Of a stretch of DNA of 64,000 nucleotides, positions 31,739 to 45,189 are shown piece by piece. Below the pieces are notes generated by a model. It did not search any database. It was not told the origin of the DNA and was given only the letters and a program-made list of their open reading frames with translations. How positions within the stretch are numbered: the first letter of the stretch is position 1; each line of letters begins with the position of its first letter. Origin of the DNA: Sitta carolinensis. Taxonomy: Eukaryota > Chordata > Aves > Passeriformes > Sittidae. A program made the position numbers and the translations under genes. Location of the stretch: positions 2,229,501 to 2,293,500 of the forward strand of contig CM063299.1 of NCBI GenBank assembly GCA_032173965.1. Direction: 5' to 3'.

Positions 31739-33229
31739 ATCACAGTGCAGCCCTAGAATCCCACGGTCACCCCCTGCTCCCAGCTCTGCCATAAGAGGGG
31801 TGGATGCAGCATTAACCCACTGCAGTGGTGGCCAAATTTCCCTGTGAGGCCCAAGGCCACATCCTTCCATGCCCTGTGGCACCTGGCATCCCTCTCCTTG
31901 GCACAGTTTCTGCCAGCCCTGTCCCACACTCTGGAAGAGCAGGGAATATTTACACTGGAAGATGCTATCGTGGAGCAGCTCGAGCTGTCCCTTGAGGTGA
32001 AGCACAAACAGGTTCACTGCAACAAGGTCACTCCTGTAACAGGTTTAAGTGGGTTTCATTGTAAAATGAATTTATTTCAACAAAACCTTTTTTGATAAAT
32101 TAAACCAGCACCGCTCTGTATATAATTTCTATAAACAATCTTCTCTAATGTTTACCTAACCTAGGCATGCAGAAACTCTTGCACATTAAATATTAGATGA
32201 AAAGAGGCTATGAAACTTTTAAATAATTCCTTTTTTTTTTTTTTTTCTTCCAAGGCAAGAAAGCCAGAATACCATGGGAAAATACTCTGCTGCTGTTGAG
32301 CTGAGGTTTTTCTGGCTTCTGCCAAGGGTGAAGGGAGACAAACCCCTTGTGCTGCTATGGCTTTGTGTTGGTTTTTGTGCTTCCAGGGCTGTAGCACGAG
32401 GTTCACTGGACTTACAGGATGCCAGCACCCAACCACACTCCCCCTGTGTATCTGCTGGCTGGTGATGTGATGATTTATCTCCTATGTGATGTTTTCAGGG
32501 TCCTGGGAAGCTTGGCACTCATAATTAGTATATTTACCACAGATTATTCACTGATTCAGTAATTAAAGGCCTACAACCCCACTTCAGGTGCTGGCTGGGA
32601 GAACTGAGCTGGGATTTGAAGTGCCATGGAGCTGTGGTGGTTCAGGCTGTGCTGGGTCATTTGCTGAGTGATTTGGATGTTTTTTCTTGACCTCCTTGAT
32701 TGCAGAGCACCCTGGAAAGATGGACTTGACTTCAGGGAGAACAAACTGTCCAGCCCATAAAAGAGAGCTGAGGTGAGTGAGAGATCTGCCTGCAACAAGG
32801 CTAAAATTGGTCTGATGGGGATGTGTGGGTTTGGGTGGATTTGTGCTGCTCTCCTGCAGGAAGAAGGAAGGTGGCAGTGTGTTGGATCTGCTCCTGCACA
32901 AAGCCCCAGCCTGGACAAAGCATCACTTTTCCAGCTTTGCTCCTTGAGGTCAGCTCACTCCATTGGCTCAGCCCCTTCTTGGCCTGGACTCTTGTAGGAA
33001 AAAGTCTTAATCCTAAGTAGAGTCCTTGCTGCTTCTGACTTCTCCCTAAGAATCACCAGCCCAGTTCCCAGATCCCACTGTTATATGAAAATAGGGAGAA
33101 TGGGCTTTGCAATTACATACAGCTTAATTTGGTTGGAAGGAGGACAGCAGAAATGTTTCTTCTGAATAATTCAGTATTTAGAGATCCCCTCACATGCATG
33201 TCCTGCTCAGCTCTTCAGGTCCTTGGATG
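31739..33229. other. Intergenic, no gene seen
   Basis: The block 32090-32240 is AT-rich with many TAAT and TTTA words and looks like possible regulatory DNA. The rest is unremarkable. Confidence 0.45.
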
Positions 33230-33310
33230 GGGCTGTTAGAGTGGGAGGTGCAATGAGATGATCTTTGAGGTCCCTTCCAACCCAAACCATTCTGGGATTT
33301 GATGAAAGGA
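33230..33310 (+). mobile_element. CR1 LINE 3'-end fragment, sense
   Basis: Contains GATGATCTTTGAGGTCCCTT followed by CCAACCCAAACCATTCTGGG, the classic CR1 3' terminus just before its ATTCT-type repeats. It is short and 5'-truncated. Confidence 0.85.
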
Positions 33311-35234
33311 ATGATGCAAAACCACACAGGAGACAGGAGTGATATCAGGTGGGTTCCAGCTGATGGACTCGTCCCCACCTGCCAGGGATGAGACCTGGGC
33401 AGGCTCAAAGGGTCTTTTGGCACTGTCTTGAGTGCAAGGGCATAGAAACCCTCTCTGCTTTGGGCAGGGAGAGCCTGCAATGAACTCATGTGTTACTTGA
33501 GGGTTTTGTGGATACTGGGATTGCAGGATCTGTCCAAAATATGTGTTAAAAATCTGCTTATCTTCCAAATAAGCCCTCAAAATTCCAGTATCTCCAAGAA
33601 TTGCTTGGAAGTGATTTATTCTTTTTGCTTTTGGTGTTTCCCTGATGCTTTTCAGCATTATTTTTAATGACACAGTGTTACCAGAGATCACTTTTGGTGG
33701 ATAATACCATATTTATGGAGAAACCAACAGCTAAATCTGTTTATCATTGACGTTGCTTTATAAAATACACACAAGCAACCAAGATACTGACCATGGCAGT
33801 AAATTGAAAATATATTGAAAACATAAAGCATTCTTCCAATTTATTAGTAATATAAAAAAATATTTGGGCAGGTTTTTTCCCCCCACCCTTGATAAAAAGA
33901 AAGATATAGACTCTGCTGTGAGGAAATCTGTGTAGTGTTGGTCCAGAGGCTGGCATGGTGAGGAGGGTGAGAGATGTGCTGGGGTTTGTGGGATTTCAGA
34001 GAGCAAACAGCCCACTCTGGACACTCTATGGGGCACAATTTCATTGCCAAAGGGCTTGTGGAGATGCTGCCTTAGGGTTTTTTTTGATCCCCCTAGTCCT
34101 GAGGGGTCCAGGGAGCAGGTTTAGGAGGGTTGGTGCCTTTGGAGTGGTGGCATTGAAACAGGGGACTTTCCCCTGCTGGCTGCAGCCCCTGGTTCTGGTT
34201 GAGGTCACCCCTCTGCCCCCACAGCACTGCACAGTTTGGGCATGTTGTGGAAGGGTTAACCCTGGCAACTGCTGGGTAAGTGTAAAAATATTAATAAGGC
34301 TGCTGCAGGTCACCCTAAAATGGGAATTTATGGTGGTAGTCAAAGCTAATGTTTGGGATCAATGCAACATCCCTTCTCAGAATGAAAAAATAAATTAAAC
34401 AGACCGTCATACAGAGGGTATGTAACCAAATCAATCATGTTTATGGCATTTAATCAAAACTTGATTCAGTTAAATTTATTCCATATGATAGCCCTGTGCT
34501 TCCCAGGATGCACACCTTGCTGGTGAGCCTCAGCCAGCCCTGTGCTGCTCACCAGAGCCAGGGCTCAACCTGTGTCATTACACATTAATGAGATTAGGGG
34601 TATTTGTTTGTAGGATGCTCTGAGCAGTGCGTGGGGGGGGGTATCTGTGCACCCAGAGAAATGATCACAGGGCTCTGCTGTGGAGAAATAACACGTGTTT
34701 AGTGGCAAATATCCCAGTGACAAACACCCCAGGGCCCTGTCTGCTCACTGCTGGCTGTGTCTGGAGGGTGAGGAGGTGCACAGCCTCGTGGGCAGCTGTG
34801 GTGGGACGAAACCTGCCCCAAAGCCCAGGAGGGGCTGAGGGATGCAGCCCAGGCATGCTGGTTTATGCCATGCTGAAATCACACTCGCTGAATCCACCCA
34901 TCCTGGCCAGATCCACCTATCCCTTCAGGAAAGCTCACTGTCCCACAGGTCCTTGGCTGCCTGTACCACCAGGCATCGTGTTCCCATCCTGGAAGGAGGA
35001 TTTGATCCCACAGACCTTCCTTCTCCTCCTGGAAGCTGAATATTAGAATTCTTCCTAGCTGCATATATAATTCACTACATTAATCTTCCTTTAAAACGTG
35101 CTCCTTCCACAAAGCCCCTCTGTATTGATCCAACAAAGACAATTATGTATTATGGGGGGGGAGGGAGAAAGAGCTGAAATATTTGAGATTGGCCCTTCTG
35201 GGGGATTTATTATGTGTCTGAACCATAGTGTCTG
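33311..35234. other. Intergenic, no gene seen
   Basis: Includes AT-rich candidate conserved blocks at 33660-33900 and 34380-34500 (CAAATCAATCATGTTTATGG, with a HOX-type TTTATGG). No exon recognised. Confidence 0.4.
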
Positions 35235-35342
35235 CCTATTTTTTATTCTAAGCCTCTATGACAGGGGTCATGTCTTCCTCCATACACTGTACAGTGCTGT
35301 GCACAGCGATGGGGCTCTATTAAATGCTCAGGATGATTAATC
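35235..35342 (+). repeat. Possible ancient amniote interspersed-repeat tail
   Basis: The order AAGCCTCTATGACAGGGGTC, CATGTCTTCC, CACTGTACAGTGCTGTGCAC, GGGGCTCTATTAAATGCTCA resembles the conserved tail of old vertebrate SINE/LINE families (GTACAGTGC-type core followed by a 'GGGGCTCTATTAAATGCT' end). Highly diverged; family assignment is uncertain. Confidence 0.4.
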
Positions 35343-35819
35343 ACACCCTATAAACACACTTGTGGTGTGTTTGGAGGCGTGCACACGTGTGTGCATCAGC
35401 CAACTCCAGCAACAGGTACTGCTTGTACCTGTCCAAGGCCCCTGCAGGGTCCTGAGCAGCCTGGCCTGGCTGTGGGGTGTTCCTTGGTGTGTGCAGGATG
35501 TTCATCAGGAGATCTGCCTGAGCTGGATTTGTTGTGGTTCTCTGTTTTTCCCATCCCAGCTGGTTTCAGTGATTCCCTGAGTGGGATGCAGTCCTGGGGC
35601 ATGTCCCAAAGGTGATGCAGAGCATGAGTCTGGGGGATTTTCTGGAGATACCCTGCATGGGAGCCCATCACCCTCTGCTTCTAGGCATGGAGATCCAGGC
35701 TGTGAGGATGCAGGGGGGATGCCCTTTAGGAGAGGGATTATCATCCCTCTCCATCCACACCCAAAAATCAGGAGGCAAAGCAGACAAGCTGAGAACCTCG
35801 TGAGTCAGGGAATGAGAAA
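35343..35819. other. Intergenic, no gene seen
   Basis: Moderate-GC sequence without recognisable exon or repeat. Confidence 0.4.
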
Positions 35820-36130
35820 ATAATGAATGAGCAGGATGGACTGTTTGTAAATGTGTGTGAGATTAATGAGCAAAGGCTTCTCCATAACACAGAAGGCATG
35901 AAATCAATCCCCCGCTCCAAGAATAATGAGGGAATCAATAGGATTACGAGGTTAAGGCCGGAGTAAACCTGAATGACAGCTGCAAAATAAATTTTATTTG
36001 GAGGACGTGGCTGGGGTTAAATGAAATGTAATAAATAATGTAAAGCATTTAAGGGGTGGGGAAATGGTCCAGAGATGTAAGGAAGAACAGAAGGCCCTAC
36101 AGTTGCTAAATCTGCCCAGTTTATACCCAC
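35820..36130. promoter_or_regulatory. Candidate limb-type enhancer: PITX, MEIS/E-box and HOX-like sites
   Basis: An AT-rich block with GGATTA (PITX-type) at 35941-35946, TGACAGCTG (MEIS half-site overlapping an E-box) at 35974-35982, and AAATAAATTTTATTT (HOX/CDX-like) around 35985-35999. TBX4 is an established PITX1 target in hindlimb, and an upstream hindlimb enhancer is known in mouse. Equating this block with that enhancer is an inference. Confidence 0.35.
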
Positions 36131-39100
36131 AGCAGGTTTTCACAGGCAACTGATGAGTGTGACACACACCCTGCAAGGTTGTGCCCTCTCCCCTCGTTGT
36201 CCAGGACAGGCACAGGAGCAGAGGGGTGGCAGTGGTGCCACCAGGACCTGGGGCTGCAGCAGTGGCACCTGAGCAGGACAGGGATGTGAATGTGTGAGCT
36301 GCAGCCTGGGATGCATTTAGTGTTTCCTTTTACGAGCTGCAGGCTTGTGCATCCCTTTTCCCCTGCATTTCTCTCCAGGTTTCCAACTATAAGAAGCCTC
36401 CATCCCATTTCCCACAGAACTCCTAGGCTGCTGCATGGCACAGAGGCTGCCCAAAGCAAGGCTCACACCTACCCCATGCACAGCTCCTCTGCCGTGGTCA
36501 CTGCGGGGACAGGGACATTTCAGGATGCAAGAGCCTGAAGTTTTTCCACTTTTGCCTCCATGGTAGGAATGTCTCCTGCTGCTCTGTGATGTCCTGCTGA
36601 CCTTGGCTTTGGAGCTGAATCTGTGCAGGTGTATGCAGTGCTGTGATTTCAGGTGCTCACCACCTTCTCCTGGTGGATGCCTTGGAGCTTGAAGCTTTTT
36701 CTAGACTGATGCCGAGTCTGCTGCTCCCTGAGAGCTCAGACACTTCCAGTGCCTCAGTGAAAATCGAGCTGCTCTGAAAAACTGGCCAAAGGCGTGGCTG
36801 CCAAACCAGTGAGAAGCTGTAAATGGCTGCTCCGACTTTTCCAACATGATTAACTCCTGGTCCTGCTCCTCTTCGCTAGTTCTCAGGGAAGGAGATTTGG
36901 AACTCCAGGCTGTGCTCAGTGCTTTTGAGGCAGAGCCCAGCTCAGAGAGGTGTCAGCTGCTCCTGCCCCCGAGGAAACACCTATCCCACTGCAGGAGCAT
37001 CAGCTCCGAGTGGGGATGGAACAGCAGAGATTTTGCTCTTGAATCACCACGTAAAAAACCCCATCTGCTTCGTTCTGGGGTTGATTCCCCCGGATGCTTT
37101 TCCAGCAGGTTACCCCGAGCCCCAGGGCTCGTCGTCCCGGTCGGATCGTGGGTGTGCGGCTCAGCCCTGCTGACCCTGGCTGCTCCGTGTGTGACTAATA
37201 GAGCTGTCCTGCCCGCAGAATGCACGCTGACAACAGCGAGCCTTAGGGCAGGCGAGCACAAAGAGAGGGATGCGAGGGAAATCGCTCCGATTTGTCCCCT
37301 GGCCAGCGGATGGGTTTTCCCTGCGAAACATCCCTGCCGTGCTTGGTGGGAGGCTGGGGAGCTGGACTTGCCTCCTGCCCCCTTTCCTGGAGCTCTGAGT
37401 GTCCGTCTGTCCAGGGCGGTCAGTGAAGCACGGGGTCACATCCACTGTGCAGGGGATGCCCCTGTGCATCCTGACCCGCTGTGTGCTCATGTCACCTCTG
37501 GTGCCACCCCGCTGCTGTAAGGAAACCCCTGCATGCACAGGTGGGTCCCCAGCTGCCCACACATCCCTGAGTGTCCCTGCACCGTCCTGCAGCCCCACCT
37601 GCCTCCCACATGGGACCTTTCCTCAGCAGGATGCAGAAAAATGCCTTGAAGTTGCCTTTTAATAGCTCCTGTAAATCTTATTTTATGCTAAAGCTAAAAA
37701 CACGTTTATTATTGTCAGAAAGGAGGAAGAACTGGTCTGGCCCCAAACCAGCTGACCTGGGAAGAGCAGAGGGAGAAGGCTGAGGGCCACGGTTATCCTT
37801 CATCATTTGGGGACACAGCAATGACACCAGGTAAAACCTGTGGGCTGCTGATGGGGCGCAGATCCCTCTGCCTGGGATGGGCTCAAGGAATCCTGGCTGC
37901 AGCACCTTGACCTGTGGCCAGGCTCAGGAACCAGGCTGGGGATACTCATATCCAAGACCCCAGGTGCTTGTTTTCCTCCAGCACCTTCCATGCCATAAGA
38001 AACCATGCAGAGTACTTTTTTTTTTTTTTTTTTTTTAATGTTTTTATTTAATATTTTTAAACCATTGCACAGGCAACCTCAATCCCAAATCCCAGCCTAG
38101 AGGTCAGTGGAGAATTGGCCCTGCACCTGCAACCTGAAACCAGCTCTGCCTGGCTGGAGAGCCTCACGCTGAGCCACTAATGAAGGGTTCAGGGGGTTGC
38201 TTTTCTTTTCTATTTTATTTCGAGACGCTGTTTTGAAGCGCACGGCCAAGAGTGGGGATTTCACAGGGTAAACAGAAAAGCTGCTCTGAAGTTATTTATT
38301 GGTTCTGTTTTCCAGCACGTGGACTAGTATTGATTTATTTTGCAGTGTCTCCAGAGGCTTCTTCAAGGCTAGAATGTAGACATTGCATGTTAGGCTGGAC
38401 TAAATACTGGCAGGAAAACACATTTGGCTCTTTTAATTGGAAAAACATACTCCTTTTGTCACCCTGAGGCCAAGGCTCTGCCACAGCAGCACAAGGAGGG
38501 CAGGGGAATGCACACAAGTGCAAGATGCTCTGGTTCACACTTGCTTGGGGAATTTGGTGGGAGCACAAAGGTCCCCACAACCAGCTCTGGGCTCCCACCA
38601 GGCCCAGAAAGCAATTCTTTGAAGGGAGGTGGGGGCCAGCAGCCTTTCCAGGTGGGGAGCTGGGTGTGAGCCTCCTGCTGACCAAACTCCTGCTGTTTAT
38701 TGGAGCCACCACGGCCAAGCTCTGTCCCAGCTTCAGTTTTGCCTCTGTGAGCTGCTCCCAAACGGCACCAGGGGCTGGCCAGGCTCCCACAGCCCCGCGG
38801 GGACAATGCTGGTCCCCAGCAGGTGATGGCAGGGACTCATCCCAAGTGGAGATGCTGCACAACATGCCAACCTCAGACGCCGCTACCCTGTGTTCTGTCC
38901 ATATATTTATAACCATTATTCAGCTGGAGAAGGGGATGGAAAAAGAATTCTTCATCTCTAGGAAGTATTACATCCTCAAAGTAATTTCCAGCCTCTGCGC
39001 TGTTTGTGCCCCTTTCTTTGGCAGGTTAAGGGGCTCTCCCCAGGCCACGGAAGGAAGCAGTGTCAGGGTGGCTGCTGCTGCCACAGGATCCCCTTCCCCG

Positions 39101-42100
39101 TCATTCCCGAGCCGGTAGCGACTGCGTGCAGCCAGCATGGAGGTGGGGAGCTCTGCTGGGAAGGTACAAGCTGAGGTTTAGAAATCATGATGTGTGAATT
39201 GAAATGGGAAGCAACGGATCTCGGGAATCACCGCAACTGCTACAAGGTGTTCCTGAAGCTGTCAGCAAGCCATCTGCCCGCTCGCCCTGGGTAAACACCG
39301 CGCTCCAGCCAGCCCTCCTGGGAAAACCGGGAAGCACGGGGGTCCCATGGGGTGAACCCCTCCAGGGCAGCAGCGTGGGCAGGGTGGGAGCGGGAGGAAA
39401 GGGAGGAGGAGGAGGGAGCTGCGCTGCCTCGCTGGCGCTGGGGCTCTGGAGCGGAGCCCTGGCCGCGCCGCTCGCTCCTCGTAACTCATCGCGGAGACAC
39501 CGCCGTGGGGAGCCCGCGGCGGCCGCGCCGGGCCCGGCCAGCAATTTATGGCTCCGGGGGAAACACGGCAGCCGGCTTGGGAGCGGAGCAGCGCGGGGGG
39601 AGAGCGCCAGGCGGCTGCCCAGCTTCCTTCAGTCACGCCTTGACTCGGCTCCCTGTGCGCGCCGTGGTCACCCCCGGGCACGGTGCGGGCAGAGCGGAGG
39701 GTGAGGAGCACACGTGCAGCGGGGCACTGCGTGGAAATCCTGCCGGGCTCCTGCCACAGCGCCCGGCACAGCTCCTGGCACAGCTGGGGCAGTGGGGAGG
39801 TCACCCCCTTCCCGTGGGGACATCTCCGTGCGCCTTGTGAGTGCCGCAGAGGCCACGTGGAAGTGGCCACCGGTTCGCAGCCCCGGCACAGCGAGGCATG
39901 TGGCCCTGATTGGAAAAAGCTGGGCGACCTGGGATGACACGGGTGCGTGAGTGCAGCCCCGGGAACGGCCCCGCAGCATCGCTCCAGCCCCGAGGGCGGG
40001 AGCGGGAGGAAGGGCCCGTGGCTGGCAGAGACCATGGGAGAGGGTCTGAGGGGCCTCTCCCGGCTCCTCACGGGGTTGGAGTGCAGCTCTGGTCAGTGCT
40101 TCCAGCCCTGCGCTTGCTGCGTGCTCCAAAACTTAATCGTGCCGTGCCTCAGCTTCCCCTCCGTGCAGGGACAGTGGTGCTCTTGTCCTCAACTGCCCAG
40201 AGCTTTGGTAAATGCACTGAGCTTTGGTAAATTCTGGGGCTGAGCGAGCTGAGAAAGGCGAAATTAGGAAATTATGTGTATTTCTGCAAAACCATTGCCA
40301 AGGTCACTCAGTGCCTCGTGCAGCCATGGGGGGAGGAGTGCAGAGGGTCCCAATTTTGGGGCTGAGCCCCTTTGTCAAGGATGCTTGGTCCATGTTAGCC
40401 TGAGTCTTCCTGCAGTGCCAGCCAGCACTCTCAGCCTTCCCCCTCACTCACAACTCAAAATAAATACAGAGAGTGAACATGACCTTGAGTGTATAGTCTA
40501 AAGCTTTTAAAACTCTCCTCTAATTCTTTTAACTTCCCGCACATCTATCCTCTGCACCAGCCTCCTCATTTCTCTTTCTCTACAGTAAACTTATACCCTT
40601 TCTAAAGTGCCCAGAGAAGACTCTGCAGATGAAATGTTGCTTTAGCTTAATTTCCTATTCCTAACATATGCTTTAATTAATGTCATTTGCTTTGATTTGC
40701 TGCCAGCATGCCAGTGCGGCACTTCCTTCGTTTCACAACCTTAACCATAACCTTGTGGGAATGAGGATCAGGTGTTCCCAGTGGATTTCATCTGGTTTGG
40801 GACATTTATCTCAAGCTCTGAGGCTTTTCTGCGCTTTGTCGGTGGCACCAGCGCAGAGGCAAAACCACAGCGTTCTCCTTGGCTGGAGGGGCTGAGAATG
40901 TGTTGTACATGAAGGATGCTGGCATGGAAAGCACTGACCAGCATTTCTTATCCATATTTTTTACACTTTCTAGGTTCACCTCAGAACAGAAACATGGCAA
41001 AACAGGAGAGAGGGGATGGACCACGCCCCAGCTCCTGATTTCTGTGTTAGCATCAGAGAGGACCATCCTGCTGCTGGCTCTGTCCCTGCTGACCCCACAG
41101 TCCCTGAGGCTCCATGGCTGGAGCTGGACTCCACCGGCCAAGGTGCTTCCTCAGGTTGAGGTTCCCAACCCAGACAAGCATTTTTCAGGCATTTACCAGC
41201 ATGAAAATGGATGAACATCATGTGGCAGAGGTGGGGAATGATCTCGAGGAAGTCCCAGAGCAGCCAGGCCAGCCCCTTGACCAGCTGGCAGACCTGCAGC
41301 AGCCCCACCATCGGGGCCAAGGTGAGAGATCCCAGCAGCAGTTGGGGTTTGGAGCAGAGCCCATTTTGCCCTCTTCCCTGCCTGGCTCCCAGGTAAGAGC
41401 AGGGAATGGCAGGGGCAGGAGCACCTGGTCTCCCTCTATAACTATGGCTGTGCTGAAGTTCAGTGGTGCAAACCTCCATGGGGGTGTCTCCTGCTGTCCC
41501 CACTTCTCCTGTTTCTTCCCAGACTTCACCCTTTCACTGTTGCTTTATGACAGGTGCAGACTTATCCTGAGGATCATGAAAAACCCTTTTCCATCCCTCT
41601 CTCTGTTCCCATTGCAGGGTGAGACACTTGTGCCATTCCTCCAGCAGGAGCTGCCTTGTCCTCCCTGCACCACCAGGTCAGTGCTCTGAGCTGTTGTATG
41701 AGAAAAAAATTCCTAATTTGAGGGAACTTCTTCCTTCCCTTCTCCTGATGGAGCCAGCTTGGTCGCTCAACCCAAGCAGAGAAGCACCAGCAAGCTCCCC
41801 ACGTCTTTCTGTAACTGCTTTGCTTGAGAACAGTTCCTTGCACAGTGGAGCCTGGAGGAAATTTTAACAATTGTCTGTTCTGGCCCCAAATCACTGGCAC
41901 TTGTATACAGCAGGCCTGAAATGGCCCCTTTCCCAGACAGCTCCTTAAGCAAGGTTTTCCTGTCTCTTTATTTAATGAATCTCAGCCATCCTTTTTCTCC
42001 TTGCTGGAGCCAGGGGCAGAAGCTGCTCCAGCATTTCATCCCTCCCCTCCCTCCAGTTTCCCTCATTCTACCTGCAGCAAATTTGGGGTCCCACAGCAAG

Positions 42101-43942
42101 TCATGTCCTAGGAGGAGGAAATTCCCAGCTTCTGGGCCCTGTCCCAGTTGGCTATCATTTCCCTTCCTGTTTGCTTCTGTTGAGAACCTTCCCCAGGAAT
42201 GGGAATGTTGGGCCTTTTTGCAGTTCTTGTCCCTTTACTGGGGGGGCAATGGCACCCCTAAGGTTGAGCCCTGCTTTCAGAGCAAACCCACTTCCTGGGC
42301 AGGGAGGAAAATCCCCAAAATGGAGAAGAGCATTTGTCCCAGGCCTGGCCCTGCCCCACAGCAGCCCAAGGAATGTGTTTCACGTCAGTGTCCCAGGAGT
42401 GGGACGGATGTGACTGAGCAGAGAGCAAGCTGCCACATCCCAGAGGCTGGCTGGTGATGTGTGCTGCCCTTGGAAGCAAAACTCCTCCCCGAGGTGACCT
42501 CTTTCCCCCAGACCCCCACAGCTCCCTTCCTCTCTGCTCTCATCTGCCTCTCACCTCGCCTTCCTCCATCCCGTTGTGCCGCCTCCTCTCCAGCAGCTCC
42601 ACATCCAGATGGATGTTTGTGCCTCTGCTCCAGCCTCTACACTCTGGCTGACTGCTCCTGCTGCTCCCTGCTCCCCTCTGCCCTTGAAATCCCAGCTGCC
42701 CTCTCGTGCTCTGAAAGCCTCACCCCCCTAAACCTGCCCTAGGTGATTTAGCCAGGACTCAGAACAGGACTGATCCCTGGGACGGTGATGCATGGCTCTC
42801 GTAGGCATCTGGCAAGGGTTTAATCCCCCAGGGCCCTGTTTGCTCACAGCTTAGTGTTTTCTGTTCCCTCCCCACAGCTCCAGTGCTGAGCCCAGTTTTG
42901 ACCCCCTGCCACACTGTGGGTCCAGCCCTGCATGAGGGAGAAAGAGGAAAGGTTCCCTCTGGGCAGCACCATGGGGGAAAGGGACTGGCCAAAGAGAGTG
43001 GCAGGCTCTGGTGGGTGTGAGGGCTTCTTGTTGTGCTGCCTTGGCCAGGCTGTGGGCCAGGGGTTCTGCCCCCTGATGTTTGAACAAGATTGTTTGGCCC
43101 CACTGGCCCTGGCTGCTCTGTCAGAGCATCACACTGGGGGTTTGGACAGGGTCTATGCCCAGCTCCAGGGCACAGATAGAGCTGGCAGCTGGCTGCCTTC
43201 ATTCTTCCTGCTGGGAATTTCTCACCCAGACCAGCATTTTCCTCTGTTTACCCTGGAGGACAGCGATTTCCCATAGCAATAACCTCTTCCTCATCCCCAG
43301 CACAAATTGAATAATCACTTTGGGCAGGACTCTCCCAGTCCCTCATCCCTGCACAGTGACAGACAATGCCAAGGACTCTGTGCAGAGCCACAACACATTG
43401 CTCTGCCAGTGTACTGGGCTGGGTTTGCAATACCTTAAGGCAGTTTCTTGCTCTGATGCAAGGCTTAAGACAAGCCTCTCCCCTTTTCTTCCAGCCTGGT
43501 GACAAGCAACTTGCCATGCTGTCACTTGGTGGATTGATGTGCCTCTCATTTTTGCCCACAGCTCCAGAGCAGCTTTACCTGGGAGGTTCCACGAGTCCTC
43601 CTCCCACTCCAGCAAGGTGCCCTGAGCTGCCCTGGGGCTACTGTCCCCTCTGCATGCACACATCTGGCTGCCACCCTGGCCCACAGCTCTGCCTGAGGCC
43701 CTGCTCTCCCAGGCTGTCCTCCAGGCCTCGGTGCTGCTGGTGATGGTGAGACCAGAGCCACTGACCTGCTGGAAGCACAGCTGGGGCTGCTGTGGCACTG
43801 GGAGCCAGGCTGCAGAGAAATCCCCATGCTCTGAGTGAGTGCTGGGCTTTGTTCTCCTTTTATTTTTTAAACCATCCTTCCCATTCCAGCTCCATTTGTC
43901 TCCTCCCATCCTCCAGCATGTTGTAGCTTTAGGGCTCTTTTC

Positions 43943-43946
<4 letters not shown>
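36131..43946. other. Intergenic, no gene seen
   Basis: About 7.8 kb of largely unique, moderate-GC sequence. It holds a T21 run at 38016-38036, a CpG-rich patch at 39300-40060, and AT-richer pieces at 38160-38350 and 40440-40690. A T-box half-site TCACACCT lies at 36463-36470. Open frames are short to moderate, on both strands, and resemble no family. Confidence 0.4.
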
Positions 43947-43986
<40 letters not shown>

Positions 43987-44005
43987 ATTGCAAAATAGAT
44001 TGAGC

Positions 44006-44050
<45 letters not shown>
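43947..44050. repeat. A37 / T41 inverted homopolymer pair
   Basis: Thirty-seven A residues (43947-43983), a 26-base spacer, then forty-one T residues (44010-44050). The two arms could pair into a long A:T stem. Confidence 0.9.
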
Positions 44051-44051
<1 letters not shown>

Positions 44052-45185
44052 TATGTATGTAAATCTTGACGTTAAATCAGAGCTGACACACACCAGGGCA
44101 GTGTTCTCTGGACTATTCATTCTTACAAAGACTTTGCTAAGCTCATGGTAAAATCTCTTTCTTTCAAAAAATATGCAATTGACTTGAAATGTTAGCTTTT
44201 TAGACGCTACTTTAAAAATAGTGAGTATATTCAAAAATAAAAATCCAGAGCATTTGGACAAAATTAGGGCTAGCTTTAAAAATTAAACCAATTCCACAAC
44301 TGTTAGCTTTTATTTCTATAATATTTAAACTTTAAAAAAATGTCAACATACATGAATATTCATTCATAGTTTAATTATTTCTGGATAGAAGTTTAACATT
44401 GCCGAACCGCATCTTCTTAGCTTTGTTTGAAATTACGAGGGGTGAGTACACTTGGGACGCTGGGATAAAATTAACAAATAACCCCCCCAAATATTTAAAA
44501 ACAAATTGGAATACCGTTCTTCGTTTGATTTACCCGGTTCCAGCGGAGCTTGGTGTGAGACTGAGCAGCACATTCGTTTACAACGTTTTAAAACATTCGT
44601 TAAAATATTTACTTAACAGTTTAAAACAAAGCCTTAGAGCCTACAAACGTGCCCAGGTCAGGGAAATACATGTGGATAATTGGTCTGAACGATTTCGAAG
44701 CAGAGAATCACTTGCATTTCAAACCGTGCCTATTTCCAGTACCCCCTTAGTGCATCTATTTTAGGCAGATGCTTAAGATTAAAGGGCTGCACGTCAGCCC
44801 GTATCTTACCCACGCTTCCTTGTCATCGTTTCTTTGCGATTAAATTTTGTGTTTTCCTTTCAGCCTAGAAGTGTTTGGTACCAGTCTCTTGGCAAAGGAG
44901 CCTGAGGAATGGAAGGGTAAAGAAATATGACCCAGCTGCTATGCACAATGAGGTTTGTAAGTCCTTGTATGGTATAAATAAGCATATTACACAGTTATTA
45001 GAAATTTGGCACTGTCGCTGTTTAGAAGCAAGACTCTGATGCTTTGTAATTCCTCCCGAGTCCATGCATAACTCAGTATTAGCCTTCCATTCTTCCAGCC
45101 TTGTTACTGGCCAAATTCGGCAACTTTTTCTCAGTACTCATCCATTCAAACCCTTCTCAGCAGTGTAAACGGTGAGTTTCCTCTC
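44051..45185. other. AT-rich 1.1 kb block, candidate conserved regulatory DNA
   Basis: Sharply more AT-rich than the flanking CpG island, with many homeodomain-like words (ATGAATATTCATTCATAG, TTTAATTATTTC). A moderate open frame at 44399-44764 has no ATG at its start and no recognisable homology. It lies about 4.5 kb upstream of the TBX4 start codon. Confidence 0.35.
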
Positions 45186-45189
45186 AAGT

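Noticed and set aside
44399..44764. 121-codon frame in the AT-rich block
   Set aside because: No ATG at its start, no recognisable homology, AT-rich composition; more likely regulatory DNA.
22850..45180. Possible ortholog of the small gene lying between TBX2 and TBX4 in human
   Set aside because: No open frame here shows a recognisable match; that gene is poorly conserved.
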